This document shows, piece after piece, positions 34,894 to 43,896 of a DNA stretch of 64,000 nucleotides. The stretch lies in NCBI GenBank assembly GCA_024743095.1, contig JANSXF010000021.1, forward strand, positions 1-64,000, written 5' to 3'. The position numbers and the translations under genes are program-made. The notes under the pieces were generated by a model. The model searched no databases. It had not been told where the DNA came from and worked only from the letters and a program-made list of their open reading frames with translations. Origin of the DNA: Flavobacteriaceae bacterium. GTDB lineage: Bacteria; Bacteroidota; Bacteroidia; Flavobacteriales; Flavobacteriaceae. Positions within the stretch are counted from its first letter, which is position 1. Every line of letters starts with the position of its first letter.

Positions 34894-36336
34894 TTATTTT
34901 TTTAGTTCCTTGATTTTATTTGTCATTAGCTTATTATAGTCCCATTCATTGTTGGTATTGTGGGCGATTGCTTTTTTATAGTTTGATATAGCGTTTAAAG
35001 TATCTTTTTGTAGCTCATACGCTTCTGCTAAACTTGCCGATGAGACCCACCAGTTTGGGTTTGCACTGGCATTGAATTTAAAAACTTCGAGTGCTTTTTT
35101 ATTATTTATACCCACATAGGAATTTCCTAAACCATTGATGTTCCATTTTAAATTGTCAAAGCTTGAATTTGGGTTTTCCGTTCTCAATTTTTTGAATGAT
35201 TGCGTAGCTTTGTCAAATTGATTGTCCAAGGTAAGAGCCATTACATCTTCTTCCTTGGTTAATTTTTTTGTTTTTAAATCTGGAATTATCATTCTTGCTA
35301 TATCGTTTATAATAATATCATAAGCTGGAATCTGATACCCATTTGATAGTAAAATAATAGTTGTTGAGTCGTTTACAAATTTTCTAAACCCGGCTAAGTT
35401 TCCGCCCGTAAATCCATAGGAGTCCAGATTGTTGACCGAATAGTGCCCCCAACCATGTAAAAAATGGTCTTGTTGATTTTCAAAATTGAAAGGAGCCCAC
35501 ATTTTTGACTTGGTTTTTTTATCCAAGAGTCGGTCGGTATCGAGTTTTTTGTTCCATTCAATAAAGCTTTCGAGCGTAATGTTCAGCCCGTTCCCAGAGT
35601 ATCCTCTTTTGCCACTGTTATTGGTGTCTTTTTCAAATTCCTTTGTTTTGTGGTCATAAAAATATCTCATGGCCCTATTCGGAATTATTTCCTGAGAGTC
35701 TGAAGAAAACAAAACTCCATCCGTGGCAATATCAAACTGATTTTTAAGAATGAATTCGTCAAATGTCATTCCTGTGACCTTCTCAATAATCTGAGCAAGC
35801 AACCAATAATTGGTTTGGTTGTAGCGAAATTGATATCCAGTAGTAAAATCCATCTTGTCTTTGGATAGTTTTTCCATTAATTCTTTGTCAGATATCGTAC
35901 TTTCATATTTTATAATATCGGGCAATCCAGAGGAATGGCTCAATAGGTTTTTTATTTTAATTTCTTGCCATTGAACAGGTAAATGATCCAGATGCTTTGA
36001 TACGGTATCTTCCAAATTTAGTTTTCCTTCTTCTATAAGTTGAAAAACTCCTGTTGCAGTGATGAGTTTTGTTGTGGAGAAAACCCTGAACAGTGTATGT
36101 TCATTAACAGGGTTGTTGTTTTCTATGGAAGACTTTCCAAAATAGTTTTTGTAAACCACCTTATGATCTTCGATAACGGCCAAGGCCAAACCAGGAATAT
36201 CGTGTAGTTCCATTGTCCTGGCTAGGTAAGTGTCAATTTCATGCTTTAATTCTGAAGAAATGTTTTTTTTTGGATTTGAACAAGAACTGCTTAAGAGCAA
36301 GGGTAGTAGGATAAGTAAAGTTTTTAATGTCCTCAT
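34894..36336 (-). CDS. Serine hydrolase lipoprotein (beta-lactamase class C/penicillin-binding-like) with C-terminal TPR-like region
   Basis: 480 aa from the ATG at 36336, which starts a lipoprotein signal MRTLKTLLILLPLLLSSSCS; in-frame upstream starts (ATG 36372, TTG 36381) would bury it. The catalytic S-x-x-K is in FRVFSTTKLITATG, the Y-x-N motif is FRYNQTNYWLLA, and the late HGWGHYSV segment carries the third motif. From about 390 on, helical repeats (ATQSFKKLRTENPNSSF, NSYVGINNKKALEVFK, ISNYKKAIAHN) look like TPRs. Probably a periplasmic esterase or D-aminopeptidase-like enzyme. Confidence 0.88.
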   Translation of the reverse strand: MRTLKTLLILLPLLLSSSCSNPKKNISSELKHEIDTYLARTMELHDIPGLALAVIEDHKVVYKNYFGKSSIENNNPVNEHTLFRVFSTTKLITATGVFQLIEEGKLNLEDTVSKHLDHLPVQWQEIKIKNLLSHSSGLPDIIKYESTISDKELMEKLSKDKMDFTTGYQFRYNQTNYWLLAQIIEKVTGMTFDEFILKNQFDIATDGVLFSSDSQEIIPNRAMRYFYDHKTKEFEKDTNNSGKRGYSGNGLNITLESFIEWNKKLDTDRLLDKKTKSKMWAPFNFENQQDHFLHGWGHYSVNNLDSYGFTGGNLAGFRKFVNDSTTIILLSNGYQIPAYDIIINDIARMIIPDLKTKKLTKEEDVMALTLDNQFDKATQSFKKLRTENPNSSFDNLKWNINGLGNSYVGINNKKALEVFKFNASANPNWWVSSASLAEAYELQKDTLNAISNYKKAIAHNTNNEWDYNKLMTNKIKELKK

Positions 36337-36431
36337 AGAATTTGATTGCTTGTTTTTGTAAAGACGAGACATTTTTTTCAACGTTGCAATCCCAGGTTGA
36401 TTTTTAAAAGCATCAGCTTTTGTTTATAAAA

Positions 36432-36460
36432 AAAGCCAGTAGCTTTATGCCACTGGCTTT
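36432..36460 (-). terminator. Terminator after the amidohydrolase gene
   Basis: Arms AAAGCCAGT (36432-36440) and ACTGGCTTT (36452-36460), followed on the minus strand by a run of T. It is 22 bases after the stop of the gene at 36482. Confidence 0.8.
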
Positions 36461-36481
36461 GGTAATATTTATGTTATTGGT

Positions 36482-38527
36482 TTATTCTTTCACCTGAGGT
36501 TTTTCTGTAAAAGGTGTGATTCCGAATGCTGGATATACCTCGGAGGGGTAGTAGAACGTTCCCCCGCGCGATACCATTGATATCGTTTTTATCGCCTTAA
36601 TATCTTCCACAGGGTTGCCCGGTACCAAGAAGAAATCGGCCAGTTTGCCTTCCTCGATGCTTCCCAAGCTATCGTGGCCTAAATACTCGGCCATATCGTA
36701 GCTGGCCAATTTTAACACTTCGGCCGGGGTATAGCCCAATTGCTCGGTGTACAATTCCAATTCGCGGTGCAGGTTAAAGGCTCCGCCCAAATCGGTTCCG
36801 GGTACGATCAAGATGCCTTTGTCCTTCATCATCTTTAAGGTTTCCACGATTTTGTCATAGGCCTCACGGTATGCTTTGTCCTCTTGGTCATCCGCAATCT
36901 GGGCCAAGGCAACTTTTAGGCTACGCTGCTCGTTGGGCGGCATGTTGTCCACATAATCCAAGGCACCGAGGCTTACCTCGCCATTTCTGGAGAGCATCAA
37001 CCGCTCGTGAATGGATAGGGTAGGATCCATAGCGGTTTCGTTGGCTACGAACAAATCCAAGGTTTCTTGCACCTTGTCGCTGTTCAAATCCAGCTCGGGG
37101 AAACGTTTCATGGCCGTCAAGCGCAAAAGGGTACGGGTATCTTCCTCAGGTTCGAGTACCCAACCCAACATGGTCTGGTTAATGTGGGTCATTTCGTCAA
37201 ACCCGGCACGTAGCATGGCATTTGCATTGGAGAATGCAGGCACGTGGCCTGCCACGAACAATCCTTGGTCGTGTGCCTTTTTAACGATGGCCGGTGCCCA
37301 ATCCCCGTTCATACTGTTGTAGAGTTTTACACCATAAAAACCTAAGCTGTCATATTTGTCCACAGCGGCCAGAGCCTCTTCTTGGGAGGCGACCACAATA
37401 CCGTTATTGGCATTATATTCACTTTTCCCCTCAATAAAGCCCATTCGGGTCACTCGGGGGCCGGCAAGTACTCCACTTTCAATTTTTTCAATCAATTTGG
37501 AGAGTACCTCATTGTTGTTCCCCATATCGCGGAAGGAGGTAACACCTGCCAAAATATTCAATAGGGCACCGTTGTCCCCGGTATGAGCGTGCATTTCGTA
37601 AAGTCCGGGCACCAAGGTTCCGCCATTGCCCTCGATAACGACTTCGCCTTCTCCGGTGGCATCGGCAGCTTCAATGGCCGTAATTTTTTCACCTTCCACA
37701 ACTACCGATACAGGTTCGGTAAGGGATAAGTTCTTCGGGTCAAACACCTTTACATTTTTAACACGGACTTTTTTACCGTAGTTGTTGGCATATTCTTTTT
37801 GAAGTTTCTCGTAGCGCTCTGTAGAATAGTTTTCTGCCAATTCGCGCAACTCTTTTTCTTCGGCCTCGTAGCCATCACGCACCACGATATATCGTGGGGA
37901 GATGTAAGCGAAAAAACGGTCGTTATCATCCATGATAAAATAGGACGGATTCATGTCGGCACCTGACAGTGCGTAGGTGGTCAAGGCCAATTCACCTTCG
38001 CCGGATATATTGGGAACGCTCAAATCCTCCATTTTGGTCAATGTCAGGTTACCGGCCGGAAGCACGGGAAGCGTATTCTCATGGGCATTCATCAATAAAC
38101 GGGCTGCCAAAACAGCCGAGTATGGACTGCCAAATTGGTTCACATAGAGCTGTGCAGCTTCCAAGGAAGCATTTCCAGAGCCGGTGGCGTCCGTCCAAGC
38201 GGCTTTATTGCCTTCAAGGGAAAACTTCTCGTTCACGGCATTTCCAAAGGTGGTGTTCCCTGTGACTTCCCAGCTTACCGGGTAGCCTTCAGCGTTCAGT
38301 ACAATGGTTTCCTTGATGGTCGGGCCACGGCCATTGTTTTTGTAATCGTAATCAATATTGATGGTGTCACCAGAAGTTTCGGCCTTTAAATAGCCCACTT
38401 TGGTCTGCCCCATGATTACGGAATAGTTTTCTTCCCCTTGGTAATCGGCCAAGGAGGAGGTTGGTTCTGTTTTACAGGAATGGCCGACCAAAATAATTAG
38501 GCCAGCCAGGATTAATCGTAGTTTCAT
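36482..38527 (-). CDS. Amidohydrolase-family lipoprotein
   Basis: 681 aa. Lipobox LVGHSC near residue 18. Residues about 20-260 form an N-terminal domain without a clear match. The metal-dependent amidohydrolase follows: LVPGLYEMHAHTGDNGALLN with the first HxH pair (near 310), then the KLYNSMNG segment with a possible carbamylated Lys, then AGHVPAF, DEMTHINQ and PGTDLGGAFNLHREL. The C-terminal IEEGKLADFFLVPGNP is typical of imidazolonepropionase/prolidase-like members. Periplasmic; the substrate is unknown, possibly a dipeptide or cyclic amide. Confidence 0.9.
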   Translation of the reverse strand: MKLRLILAGLIILVGHSCKTEPTSSLADYQGEENYSVIMGQTKVGYLKAETSGDTINIDYDYKNNGRGPTIKETIVLNAEGYPVSWEVTGNTTFGNAVNEKFSLEGNKAAWTDATGSGNASLEAAQLYVNQFGSPYSAVLAARLLMNAHENTLPVLPAGNLTLTKMEDLSVPNISGEGELALTTYALSGADMNPSYFIMDDNDRFFAYISPRYIVVRDGYEAEEKELRELAENYSTERYEKLQKEYANNYGKKVRVKNVKVFDPKNLSLTEPVSVVVEGEKITAIEAADATGEGEVVIEGNGGTLVPGLYEMHAHTGDNGALLNILAGVTSFRDMGNNNEVLSKLIEKIESGVLAGPRVTRMGFIEGKSEYNANNGIVVASQEEALAAVDKYDSLGFYGVKLYNSMNGDWAPAIVKKAHDQGLFVAGHVPAFSNANAMLRAGFDEMTHINQTMLGWVLEPEEDTRTLLRLTAMKRFPELDLNSDKVQETLDLFVANETAMDPTLSIHERLMLSRNGEVSLGALDYVDNMPPNEQRSLKVALAQIADDQEDKAYREAYDKIVETLKMMKDKGILIVPGTDLGGAFNLHRELELYTEQLGYTPAEVLKLASYDMAEYLGHDSLGSIEEGKLADFFLVPGNPVEDIKAIKTISMVSRGGTFYYPSEVYPAFGITPFTEKPQVKE

Positions 38528-38592
38528 CGGGTTGGTTTAAGTTAGACGGTTAAGTTAGCAAATTTTAGTGGTTGACGGTTGGATTTAGAAAC

Positions 38593-38632
38593 AAAAAACC
38601 CCCAGCACCACTGGTACGTTGGTAACTGGGGG
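38593..38632 (-). terminator. Terminator after the SDR/DUF3861/dioxygenase group
   Basis: Arms CCCCCAG (38599-38605) and CTGGGGG (38626-38632) enclose a second small stem, and six A residues (38593-38598) give the U-run on the minus strand. It ends the cluster whose last gene is at 38671. Confidence 0.85.
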
Positions 38633-38670
38633 CCCCATCATCAATCAAAGTAAAGGGGTAAATGTTTTCT

Positions 38671-39453
38671 CTAGGGGTTTCCGTACATATTGGACTCTCC
38701 TCCATCTATGGCGATGGTTTGGCCACTTACATAACCATTTTCTTCGCTCAATAGGAACGAAACAACTGTGGCTACCTCCTTGGGCAAACCAAGTCTTTTG
38801 GTGGGGTTGCGTTGTGCATATTCTGCTTCGGCCGCTTTCGGGTCCTCTGGGTTAACTTGTTTAAAGGCCTCTGCAACCATCGGGGTCAAAATAGCTCCGG
38901 GGGCAATCGCGTTGGTCAAAATACCATCGCGGCCATATTCCAATGCAGCGTTTTTGGTCATACCGGATACGGCATGTTTGGAAGCTACGTAGGCTGTTTG
39001 ATTGGCCACACCCCTAATGCCTCCCACGGATGCAACGTTCACAATTTTACCGTAGTTCTGTTTCTGCATTACGGGGATTACATAGCGCAGTCCGTAGTAA
39101 ACGCCCATCAGGTTGATGTCGATGACCTTTTTAAACATTTCCTGGTCATATTCGGTCAAAGGGGCTTGTTTTCCCTCGATGCCCGCATTGTTGTAGAATC
39201 CGTCAATACGACCAAAGGTTTCGACGGTCTGATCTACATAATTTTTTACGGCTTCTTCGTTGGATACATCCGCCTCAATGGTCAATATTTCAATATCGGC
39301 GTTGATTCCCTTCAATTTTTTTACTGCACCTTCCAAGACTTCACCATTGTAGTCCACTAGGACTAGTTTAGCTCTTTTTTTAGCTAGATACTCGGCGGTG
39401 GCAAGCCCCAATCCCATGGCAGCTCCCGTTATAATGATTACTTTATCTTTCAT
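38671..39453 (-). CDS. SDR-family oxidoreductase (glucose 1-dehydrogenase-like)
   Basis: 260 aa classical SDR: TGAAMGLGLATA cofactor motif near residue 9, NNAGIEG near 92, catalytic Ser in NVASVGG, YVASKHAV near 160, and the C-terminal SGQTIAIDGGESNMYGNP. It is an NAD(P)-dependent dehydrogenase of unknown substrate. It lies 10 bases after the DUF3861 gene on the same strand and appears to be the last gene of the AraC-regulated group. Confidence 0.93.
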   Translation of the reverse strand: MKDKVIIITGAAMGLGLATAEYLAKKRAKLVLVDYNGEVLEGAVKKLKGINADIEILTIEADVSNEEAVKNYVDQTVETFGRIDGFYNNAGIEGKQAPLTEYDQEMFKKVIDINLMGVYYGLRYVIPVMQKQNYGKIVNVASVGGIRGVANQTAYVASKHAVSGMTKNAALEYGRDGILTNAIAPGAILTPMVAEAFKQVNPEDPKAAEAEYAQRNPTKRLGLPKEVATVVSFLLSEENGYVSGQTIAIDGGESNMYGNP

Positions 39454-39463
39454 AGTTGCAACG

Positions 39464-39784
39464 TTATGTTTGCTCTACTGTTTCGGCCATTTTTACATGG
39501 CTTTTGAATTTTTTCATGAAGGTTCCAAACTCGGGCCCAAATTCGGTGAAGATTTCATGGCTTCGATTTCTCAGCATTACTTCTGAAAATAGCTTTAGTC
39601 CCACGAGAAATTCAATATTGTCGGTCTGTTCCTTGAACAATTCTTTGTTTTTGACAAGGTCCACCAATTGTAGGATATCGTCGTGGTTCTCAAATTGAAA
39701 TTCCAAGGTTTTGCCGTCAGAGACCCTGTTTTTGCGTGCTTTTTCCTTTAGATGGATTTGATATGTATTAAATTTCTTGTCCAT
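39464..39784 (-). CDS. DUF3861-family protein
   Basis: 106 aa, no signal peptide and no membrane segment. The sequence YQIHLKEKARKNRVSD, then LEFQFENHDDILQLVDLVKN, matches the DUF3861 layout: an antiparallel strand pair followed by helices. The function is unknown. It lies between the LigB-type dioxygenase (7-base gap) and the SDR (10-base gap), so it is cotranscribed with both. Confidence 0.85.
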   Translation of the reverse strand: MDKKFNTYQIHLKEKARKNRVSDGKTLEFQFENHDDILQLVDLVKNKELFKEQTDNIEFLVGLKLFSEVMLRNRSHEIFTEFGPEFGTFMKKFKSHVKMAETVEQT

Positions 39785-39791
39785 TTTTTAA

Positions 39792-40619
39792 TTAGTCGAT
39801 TCTAAGGGAGAGCATCCCAATGGAACCTCCGACGGTTTTATCGTTGAACAGGTCTATTGATTCTTTTTTGTCCTTCAGCCCCAATACATAGATTAGAGGT
39901 AAATAGTGCTCTGGGGTAGGAATGGAGAGCGCAAAACTACTGCCCTGCTTCCCATAATCTATGAGTGCTTGATGATTACCGTCCAATATGAAGGATTTTA
40001 TTTTTTCGTTGGCTTCTTCGGCCCAATCCCAGGCATAGGTATCGTTCAATTTATCCCATTTTACCTTGCGAAGGTTGTGCACTACGTTACCGCTTCCCAC
40101 AATCAATACCCCTTTGTGCCTCAATGTTTCCAGTTGTTGTGCCAATTCGTAATGATATCTGGGGGGCTTTGTGTAATCCAAGCTCAGCTGGATCAAGGGC
40201 ACGTCCGCATCGGGATACATATGCTTGATGACGCTCCATGCACCGTGGTCCAATCCCCAGTGGGTGTCGAGCTCCACATCGGTCTTGGTAATGATCTCTT
40301 TGGTGATTCTTGCCAATTCCGGACTACCAGGAGCGGGATATTGCACATCGAAGAGTGCTTGCGGAAAGCCGCCAAAATCGTGAATTGTTGGCGGATTTTG
40401 CATGGCCGTTACTTTGGTTCCCTTCGTTTCCCAGTGTGCTGAAATGCAAAGAATTATTTTTGGCCTGAACACTTCCTTTCCCAATCGTCTAAAATTGGCA
40501 ACAAACTCATTCTCCTCAATGGCGTTCATTGGGCTTCCGTGCCCCAAAAATAAAACGGGCATTTTCTGCGTAAATGGCAGGCTCTGGTTGAGGGAACGCA
40601 AGGTTTTTAAATCTGTCAT
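39792..40619 (-). CDS. ygiD: Extradiol dioxygenase of the LigB/YgiD (DOPA 4,5-dioxygenase) family
   Basis: 275 aa. His residues of the metal site are visible in PVLFLGHGSPMNAIE (near 30), LCISAHWETKG (near 65) and GLDHGAWSVIKHMYP (near 130), with a further conserved His in GSGNVVHNLRKVKW (near 185). The size fits YgiD-like enzymes, which cleave the ring of L-DOPA or related catechols at the 4,5 position. It is a cytoplasmic enzyme. It is followed by the DUF3861 and SDR genes, and preceded by an AraC regulator gene 106 bases upstream, on the same strand. Confidence 0.92.
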   Translation of the reverse strand: MTDLKTLRSLNQSLPFTQKMPVLFLGHGSPMNAIEENEFVANFRRLGKEVFRPKIILCISAHWETKGTKVTAMQNPPTIHDFGGFPQALFDVQYPAPGSPELARITKEIITKTDVELDTHWGLDHGAWSVIKHMYPDADVPLIQLSLDYTKPPRYHYELAQQLETLRHKGVLIVGSGNVVHNLRKVKWDKLNDTYAWDWAEEANEKIKSFILDGNHQALIDYGKQGSSFALSIPTPEHYLPLIYVLGLKDKKESIDLFNDKTVGGSIGMLSLRID

Positions 40620-40725
40620 AAGGAGGATTGTCTATACCATACCATTATCTTAGATGATGGAAGCAACAAATTTCAAAATAACAACAATGTAGTGGGTAAT
40701 ACCTTTGGGAAGAAGTGTTGTACTT

Positions 40726-41550
40726 TTAAGAAATTAGCTGTTTCATTTCTTTACGGAAAACGGTTGGTGTGTAACCTGTTTTTCGTTTGAAGACCTTGGA
40801 GAAATACGCTTTTTCGTTGTACCCTATCTCAAAGCCGATTTCAGCTATTGTTTTATTACTGTTCACCAAAAGGTTTTTTGCTTCGTTCAACTTACGGGTC
40901 TCAATAATTTCGCCGGCACTTTGCTGCATTACCTCTTGGCAAACAATATTGAGGTTGCGCTCGCTCATGAACAGTTTTTCGGAATAGAATGATATTTTAA
41001 CGTTGCGGCGAAAGTTCTCCTCTAAAATATGTAGAAAATGGGTGTATGTCTGCGAAGCTGAATTTGCTGAGTCGGATTGGATATTGGTAGGCCTCTCGTG
41101 GTTGATTATGGTAAGCAGGGTCATAAATAATTGTTTGATAACAATGAGACCGGGATTGGGACGCTGGGTTTCATCGAACATCATTTGGCACAATGCCATG
41201 AGCCTGTCAAAGCATTCGTCCCCAGGAAGCGTGACGTTGGCACGATTATGAAAATAACCGTACATCTTAAAAATCACCTCGGACATAAATTCACTTCGAA
41301 AACGAATTACCCAAAGATCGCACTCCCCATGGTGTGCTTGGGGGAGAAGCAAGTGGGGCTTTCCCTTGGTTACAAAACTAACGAACGGAGCATATACCGT
41401 TTCATCCTCAAAATCAATGAAATGGGATATCTTGCCCTTGGCGCCAATGATCAATTCTTCAAAATCGTGGACATGTGTTTCGATTTGCTTGCCTTCTAAA
41501 GCTTTGGCATCTTCGGTGGAGTATCTAAATATTTTGAACAGTTGGTCCAA
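40726..41550 (-). CDS. AraC-family transcriptional regulator, TTG start
   Basis: 274 aa. The N-terminal cupin-like sensing domain (about 15-90) includes THVHDFEELIIGAKGKISHF. The C-terminal AraC HTH (about 175-270) has KISFYSEKLFMSERNLNIVC and NKTIAEIGFEIGYNEKAYFSKVF (quoted to its core IAEIGFEIGYNEKAYFSK), then FKRKTGYTPTVFRKE. The only usable initiation codon before the conserved N-terminus is TTG at 41550; no in-frame ATG exists between the upstream stop and the domain. It probably regulates the dioxygenase/DUF3861/SDR genes downstream. Confidence 0.9.
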   Translation of the reverse strand: MDQLFKIFRYSTEDAKALEGKQIETHVHDFEELIIGAKGKISHFIDFEDETVYAPFVSFVTKGKPHLLLPQAHHGECDLWVIRFRSEFMSEVIFKMYGYFHNRANVTLPGDECFDRLMALCQMMFDETQRPNPGLIVIKQLFMTLLTIINHERPTNIQSDSANSASQTYTHFLHILEENFRRNVKISFYSEKLFMSERNLNIVCQEVMQQSAGEIIETRKLNEAKNLLVNSNKTIAEIGFEIGYNEKAYFSKVFKRKTGYTPTVFRKEMKQLIS

Positions 41551-42171
41551 GGTCGAATCAATTTATCTTCGATTAAGAAAATAGTATCTTACGAAGTTAC
41601 ATCAAAATGGAACAATACTTATTATTTGTCCAATATTGACAATTGTATAAATATCTTCCATAAGACCATTGTAAATCCTCCTACGGTGTCGCAATAGGCT
41701 AACATGGTGTCGTTGGAAATCAAAGGAATTTTGAGGAAAAACCTGGAACTGTCCGGAAAAACTGAAGGTAGTTTTTTTTGGGAATCCCTTGATTATCTGG
41801 GCTTTCGGCAAACTGAGTTGTCTCCATAATCTTGCCTTGACTATCAAAAATTGGATAACGATGATTGACACTGGAAAACCTAAAGTGATTAGAATTAATT
41901 TGATGCCCTTTTTATTTTAAATAAGCTTCTAAAGATTAAAATATATAGTAAACCCGTCAACTGGCTCTATGCCTTAACGTATACACCCGAAATGGGTTAA
42001 AATGTAATGGGGTTACATTTGCGCAGGATCATTGGTAATTTTCAATGGCCACTACATTAGGGATTTGGTGATTCAAAGTAATTTTTTGAGCTAAATTCGA
42101 TGTAATGTTTTAAAGACGAAAAAGTGGACCTAGGTGTTGGTTGAAAATATACATGTCTTTTTGGACAAACA
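41551..42171. other. Gene-poor 621-bp region
   Basis: No recognisable gene. Short open frames exist on both strands (for example 41703-41828 plus and 41602-41871 minus), but none has a signal, a domain or convincing codon use. The region is AT-rich and contains a perfect small hairpin at 42000-42020. It may be the remains of a decayed gene or a long regulatory region for the flanking minus-strand genes. Confidence 0.5.
42000..42020. repeat. Perfect 8-bp hairpin
   Basis: AAATGTAA (42000-42007) and TTACATTT (42013-42020) are exact reverse complements around TGGGG. No T-run follows on either strand, so an operator or RNA hairpin is more likely than a terminator. It is 150 bases beyond the stop of the ABM lipoprotein gene, in the gene-poor region. 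Confidence 0.45.
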
Positions 42172-42588
42172 CTAGTTTAATTTTTCGAAAATCAAGGGCA
42201 TGGTCTCCAAATCAACAGCGCTCATGTCAATCAGTTTTAATGATTTTACCATTTCAGCTGTAATGGTTTTGTATTTCTTAAAATGTGGTGTTTCCAAATG
42301 GGCTTCATAAGCGCTTTGGTTTGCGTAAATCTCAACTATGGTAATTTTTGTGGGGGTTTCTTTGTGGGACAAGGGGAAAATGGAAATAACGCCACTTTCC
42401 TCTGCCATGGATACCCTGGCTTCTATGTTAAGTTCGGAGAGGTAATTTTCAAGCTGTTCTTCCGCGATTTCCAGTTCCGCAATCCTAACGATCATGTTGT
42501 CATAATCGACAGTTGTATTTGCTTGATCTTTGGGCCCACACGAAGCAAGAGTTATGAGGAGGGCTGAGATAAGACATAACTTCTTCAT
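42172..42588 (-). CDS. Lipoprotein with antibiotic-biosynthesis-monooxygenase (ABM) domain
   Basis: 138 aa. Lipobox LITLASC near residue 17. The mature part has the dimeric ferredoxin-like ABM fold: MIVRIAELEIAEEQLENYLS, ITIVEIYANQSAYEAHLETPHFKKYK. ABM proteins of this shape are putative quinol monooxygenases or stress proteins; no cofactor is needed. Being a lipoprotein is unusual for the fold, which is normally cytoplasmic. It begins 9 bases after the alpha-L-fucosidase gene on the same strand and is cotranscribed with it. Confidence 0.85.
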   Translation of the reverse strand: MKKLCLISALLITLASCGPKDQANTTVDYDNMIVRIAELEIAEEQLENYLSELNIEARVSMAEESGVISIFPLSHKETPTKITIVEIYANQSAYEAHLETPHFKKYKTITAEMVKSLKLIDMSAVDLETMPLIFEKLN

Positions 42589-42597
42589 TGCAGCTTT

Positions 42598-43896
42598 TTA
42601 TTTGATGATTACTTCCAGCACAAAATCTGCTCGGTCGTAATCCCGTCCTTCTGGGAGCTGTACCAGTGTTCCATAAAAGTTGGTTTCGTATTTCAACGTT
42701 TTCTTTGTTTGAAAATCTAAAACAGATTTTATCTCGCCCTGGATATTAGGGAAAAGTAAATTATCCGTTTTCCAATCCATAATGTGAATATAGACCTTAT
42801 CTTCTTTTTGGGTGGATACGCCCCAACTCTGTGGTGAAATTGGGCCACCTCTTGTCCCGTAAATGGTTTCACCGTAGGTATCTGTCCACTCACCAAGAAC
42901 TTTTAAGGTCTCTACAAACTCAGGTTGAATCTTACCATTGGGCATGGGCCCAACATTGAGCAAAAAGTTGGAATTGTAGCCTGCTGCCTTCACCAAATAC
43001 TGAATCAGTTCTTTGGAAGACTTATATGCTTTGTCCTGTAAAGAAAAACCCCAACGGTGCGCCATGGTCTCCGCGGTTTCAAGAGGTAGCTTTCCAACGG
43101 TTGCTTCGGCGCTGTAACCGCCTTTGTTTTCTCCGGGCAAGTCTCGTTCAAACATTTGGAAATCTTCTCCCGAATTGGGGGCTTGGTGGTGATTGCTTCC
43201 AATCATGGCCTGTGGCTGCAGTTCGTGAATCAAATCATACGTTTTTCTGAGTTGCCAATCGGCTTCTTTCTTGTCCCACCAGCCATCAAACCAAATACCG
43301 CCTATTTCTCCATAATTGGTCAAGAGTTCTGTGAGCTGGCCGTTCATGTAATCCAAATAGCTTTCCCAATTCCCATGGTCTGGCCGGCCCGCTTTTTTTC
43401 CTGTGTCACCTCTAGGGTAATAATCATTATGGTGCCAGTCGAGTTGTGAGTAGTAAAGGAATAATTTTATGTTGTGTTTTTTACAGGCTTCGGCCATTTG
43501 TTTGATGATATCTTTCTGGTACACGGTACGGTCCTTAATGTCCCAATCAGATAATTTACTATCGTACATGGCAAAGCCATCATGGTGCTTGGAGGTAATC
43601 GTGATGTACTTCATGCCTGCTGATTTGGCCAGTAAGACCCATTCTTCGGCATCGAATTCGGTGGGATTGAAAAAGGCGGGCAGCTTCTCATATGTGTTTT
43701 TGTCGATAGATTGGGTTTCCATGACCCATTCGTGCACGCCCAATACGGAATACACGCCCCAATGGATAAACATCCCGAATTTGGCGTCTTGGTACCATTC
43801 CCGGTTCTCAAGATTTTTTGGACTGGGTTGGTATTCTTGTGCAGAGATTAGATTGGTTAGTAGGGCCAACAAGGTGAGGAGTGCTATTTTTTTCAT
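42598..43896 (-). CDS. Secreted alpha-L-fucosidase, glycoside hydrolase family 29
   Basis: 432 aa. A signal peptide ends near residue 19 (LISAQ). The GH29 barrel has WYQDAKFGMFIHWGVYSV (near 35), YITITSKHHDGFAMYDS (near 100) with the conserved His pair, and GGIWFDGWWDKK near 205, whose Asp is the expected nucleophile. It removes alpha-L-fucose from glycans such as algal polysaccharides or glycoproteins, in the periplasm or outside. No SusC/SusD pair is nearby, so it is not part of a classical polysaccharide-utilisation locus in this window. Confidence 0.94.
   Translation of the reverse strand: MKKIALLTLLALLTNLISAQEYQPSPKNLENREWYQDAKFGMFIHWGVYSVLGVHEWVMETQSIDKNTYEKLPAFFNPTEFDAEEWVLLAKSAGMKYITITSKHHDGFAMYDSKLSDWDIKDRTVYQKDIIKQMAEACKKHNIKLFLYYSQLDWHHNDYYPRGDTGKKAGRPDHGNWESYLDYMNGQLTELLTNYGEIGGIWFDGWWDKKEADWQLRKTYDLIHELQPQAMIGSNHHQAPNSGEDFQMFERDLPGENKGGYSAEATVGKLPLETAETMAHRWGFSLQDKAYKSSKELIQYLVKAAGYNSNFLLNVGPMPNGKIQPEFVETLKVLGEWTDTYGETIYGTRGGPISPQSWGVSTQKEDKVYIHIMDWKTDNLLFPNIQGEIKSVLDFQTKKTLKYETNFYGTLVQLPEGRDYDRADFVLEVIIK

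Noticed and set aside
40590-40628. Longer start of the thiolase gene at 10628 and similar long starts elsewhere
   Set aside because: The added N-terminal residues (for the thiolase, 13 codons at 10590-10628) do not match the families; the inner ATG codons start at the expected conserved residues.
41602-41871. An 89-codon open frame on the minus strand, upstream of the AraC gene
   Set aside because: The product (MSIIVIQFLIVKARLW...) has no domain, no signal peptide consistent with its later basic part, and low-complexity composition. It lies in the gene-poor region and is not called a gene.
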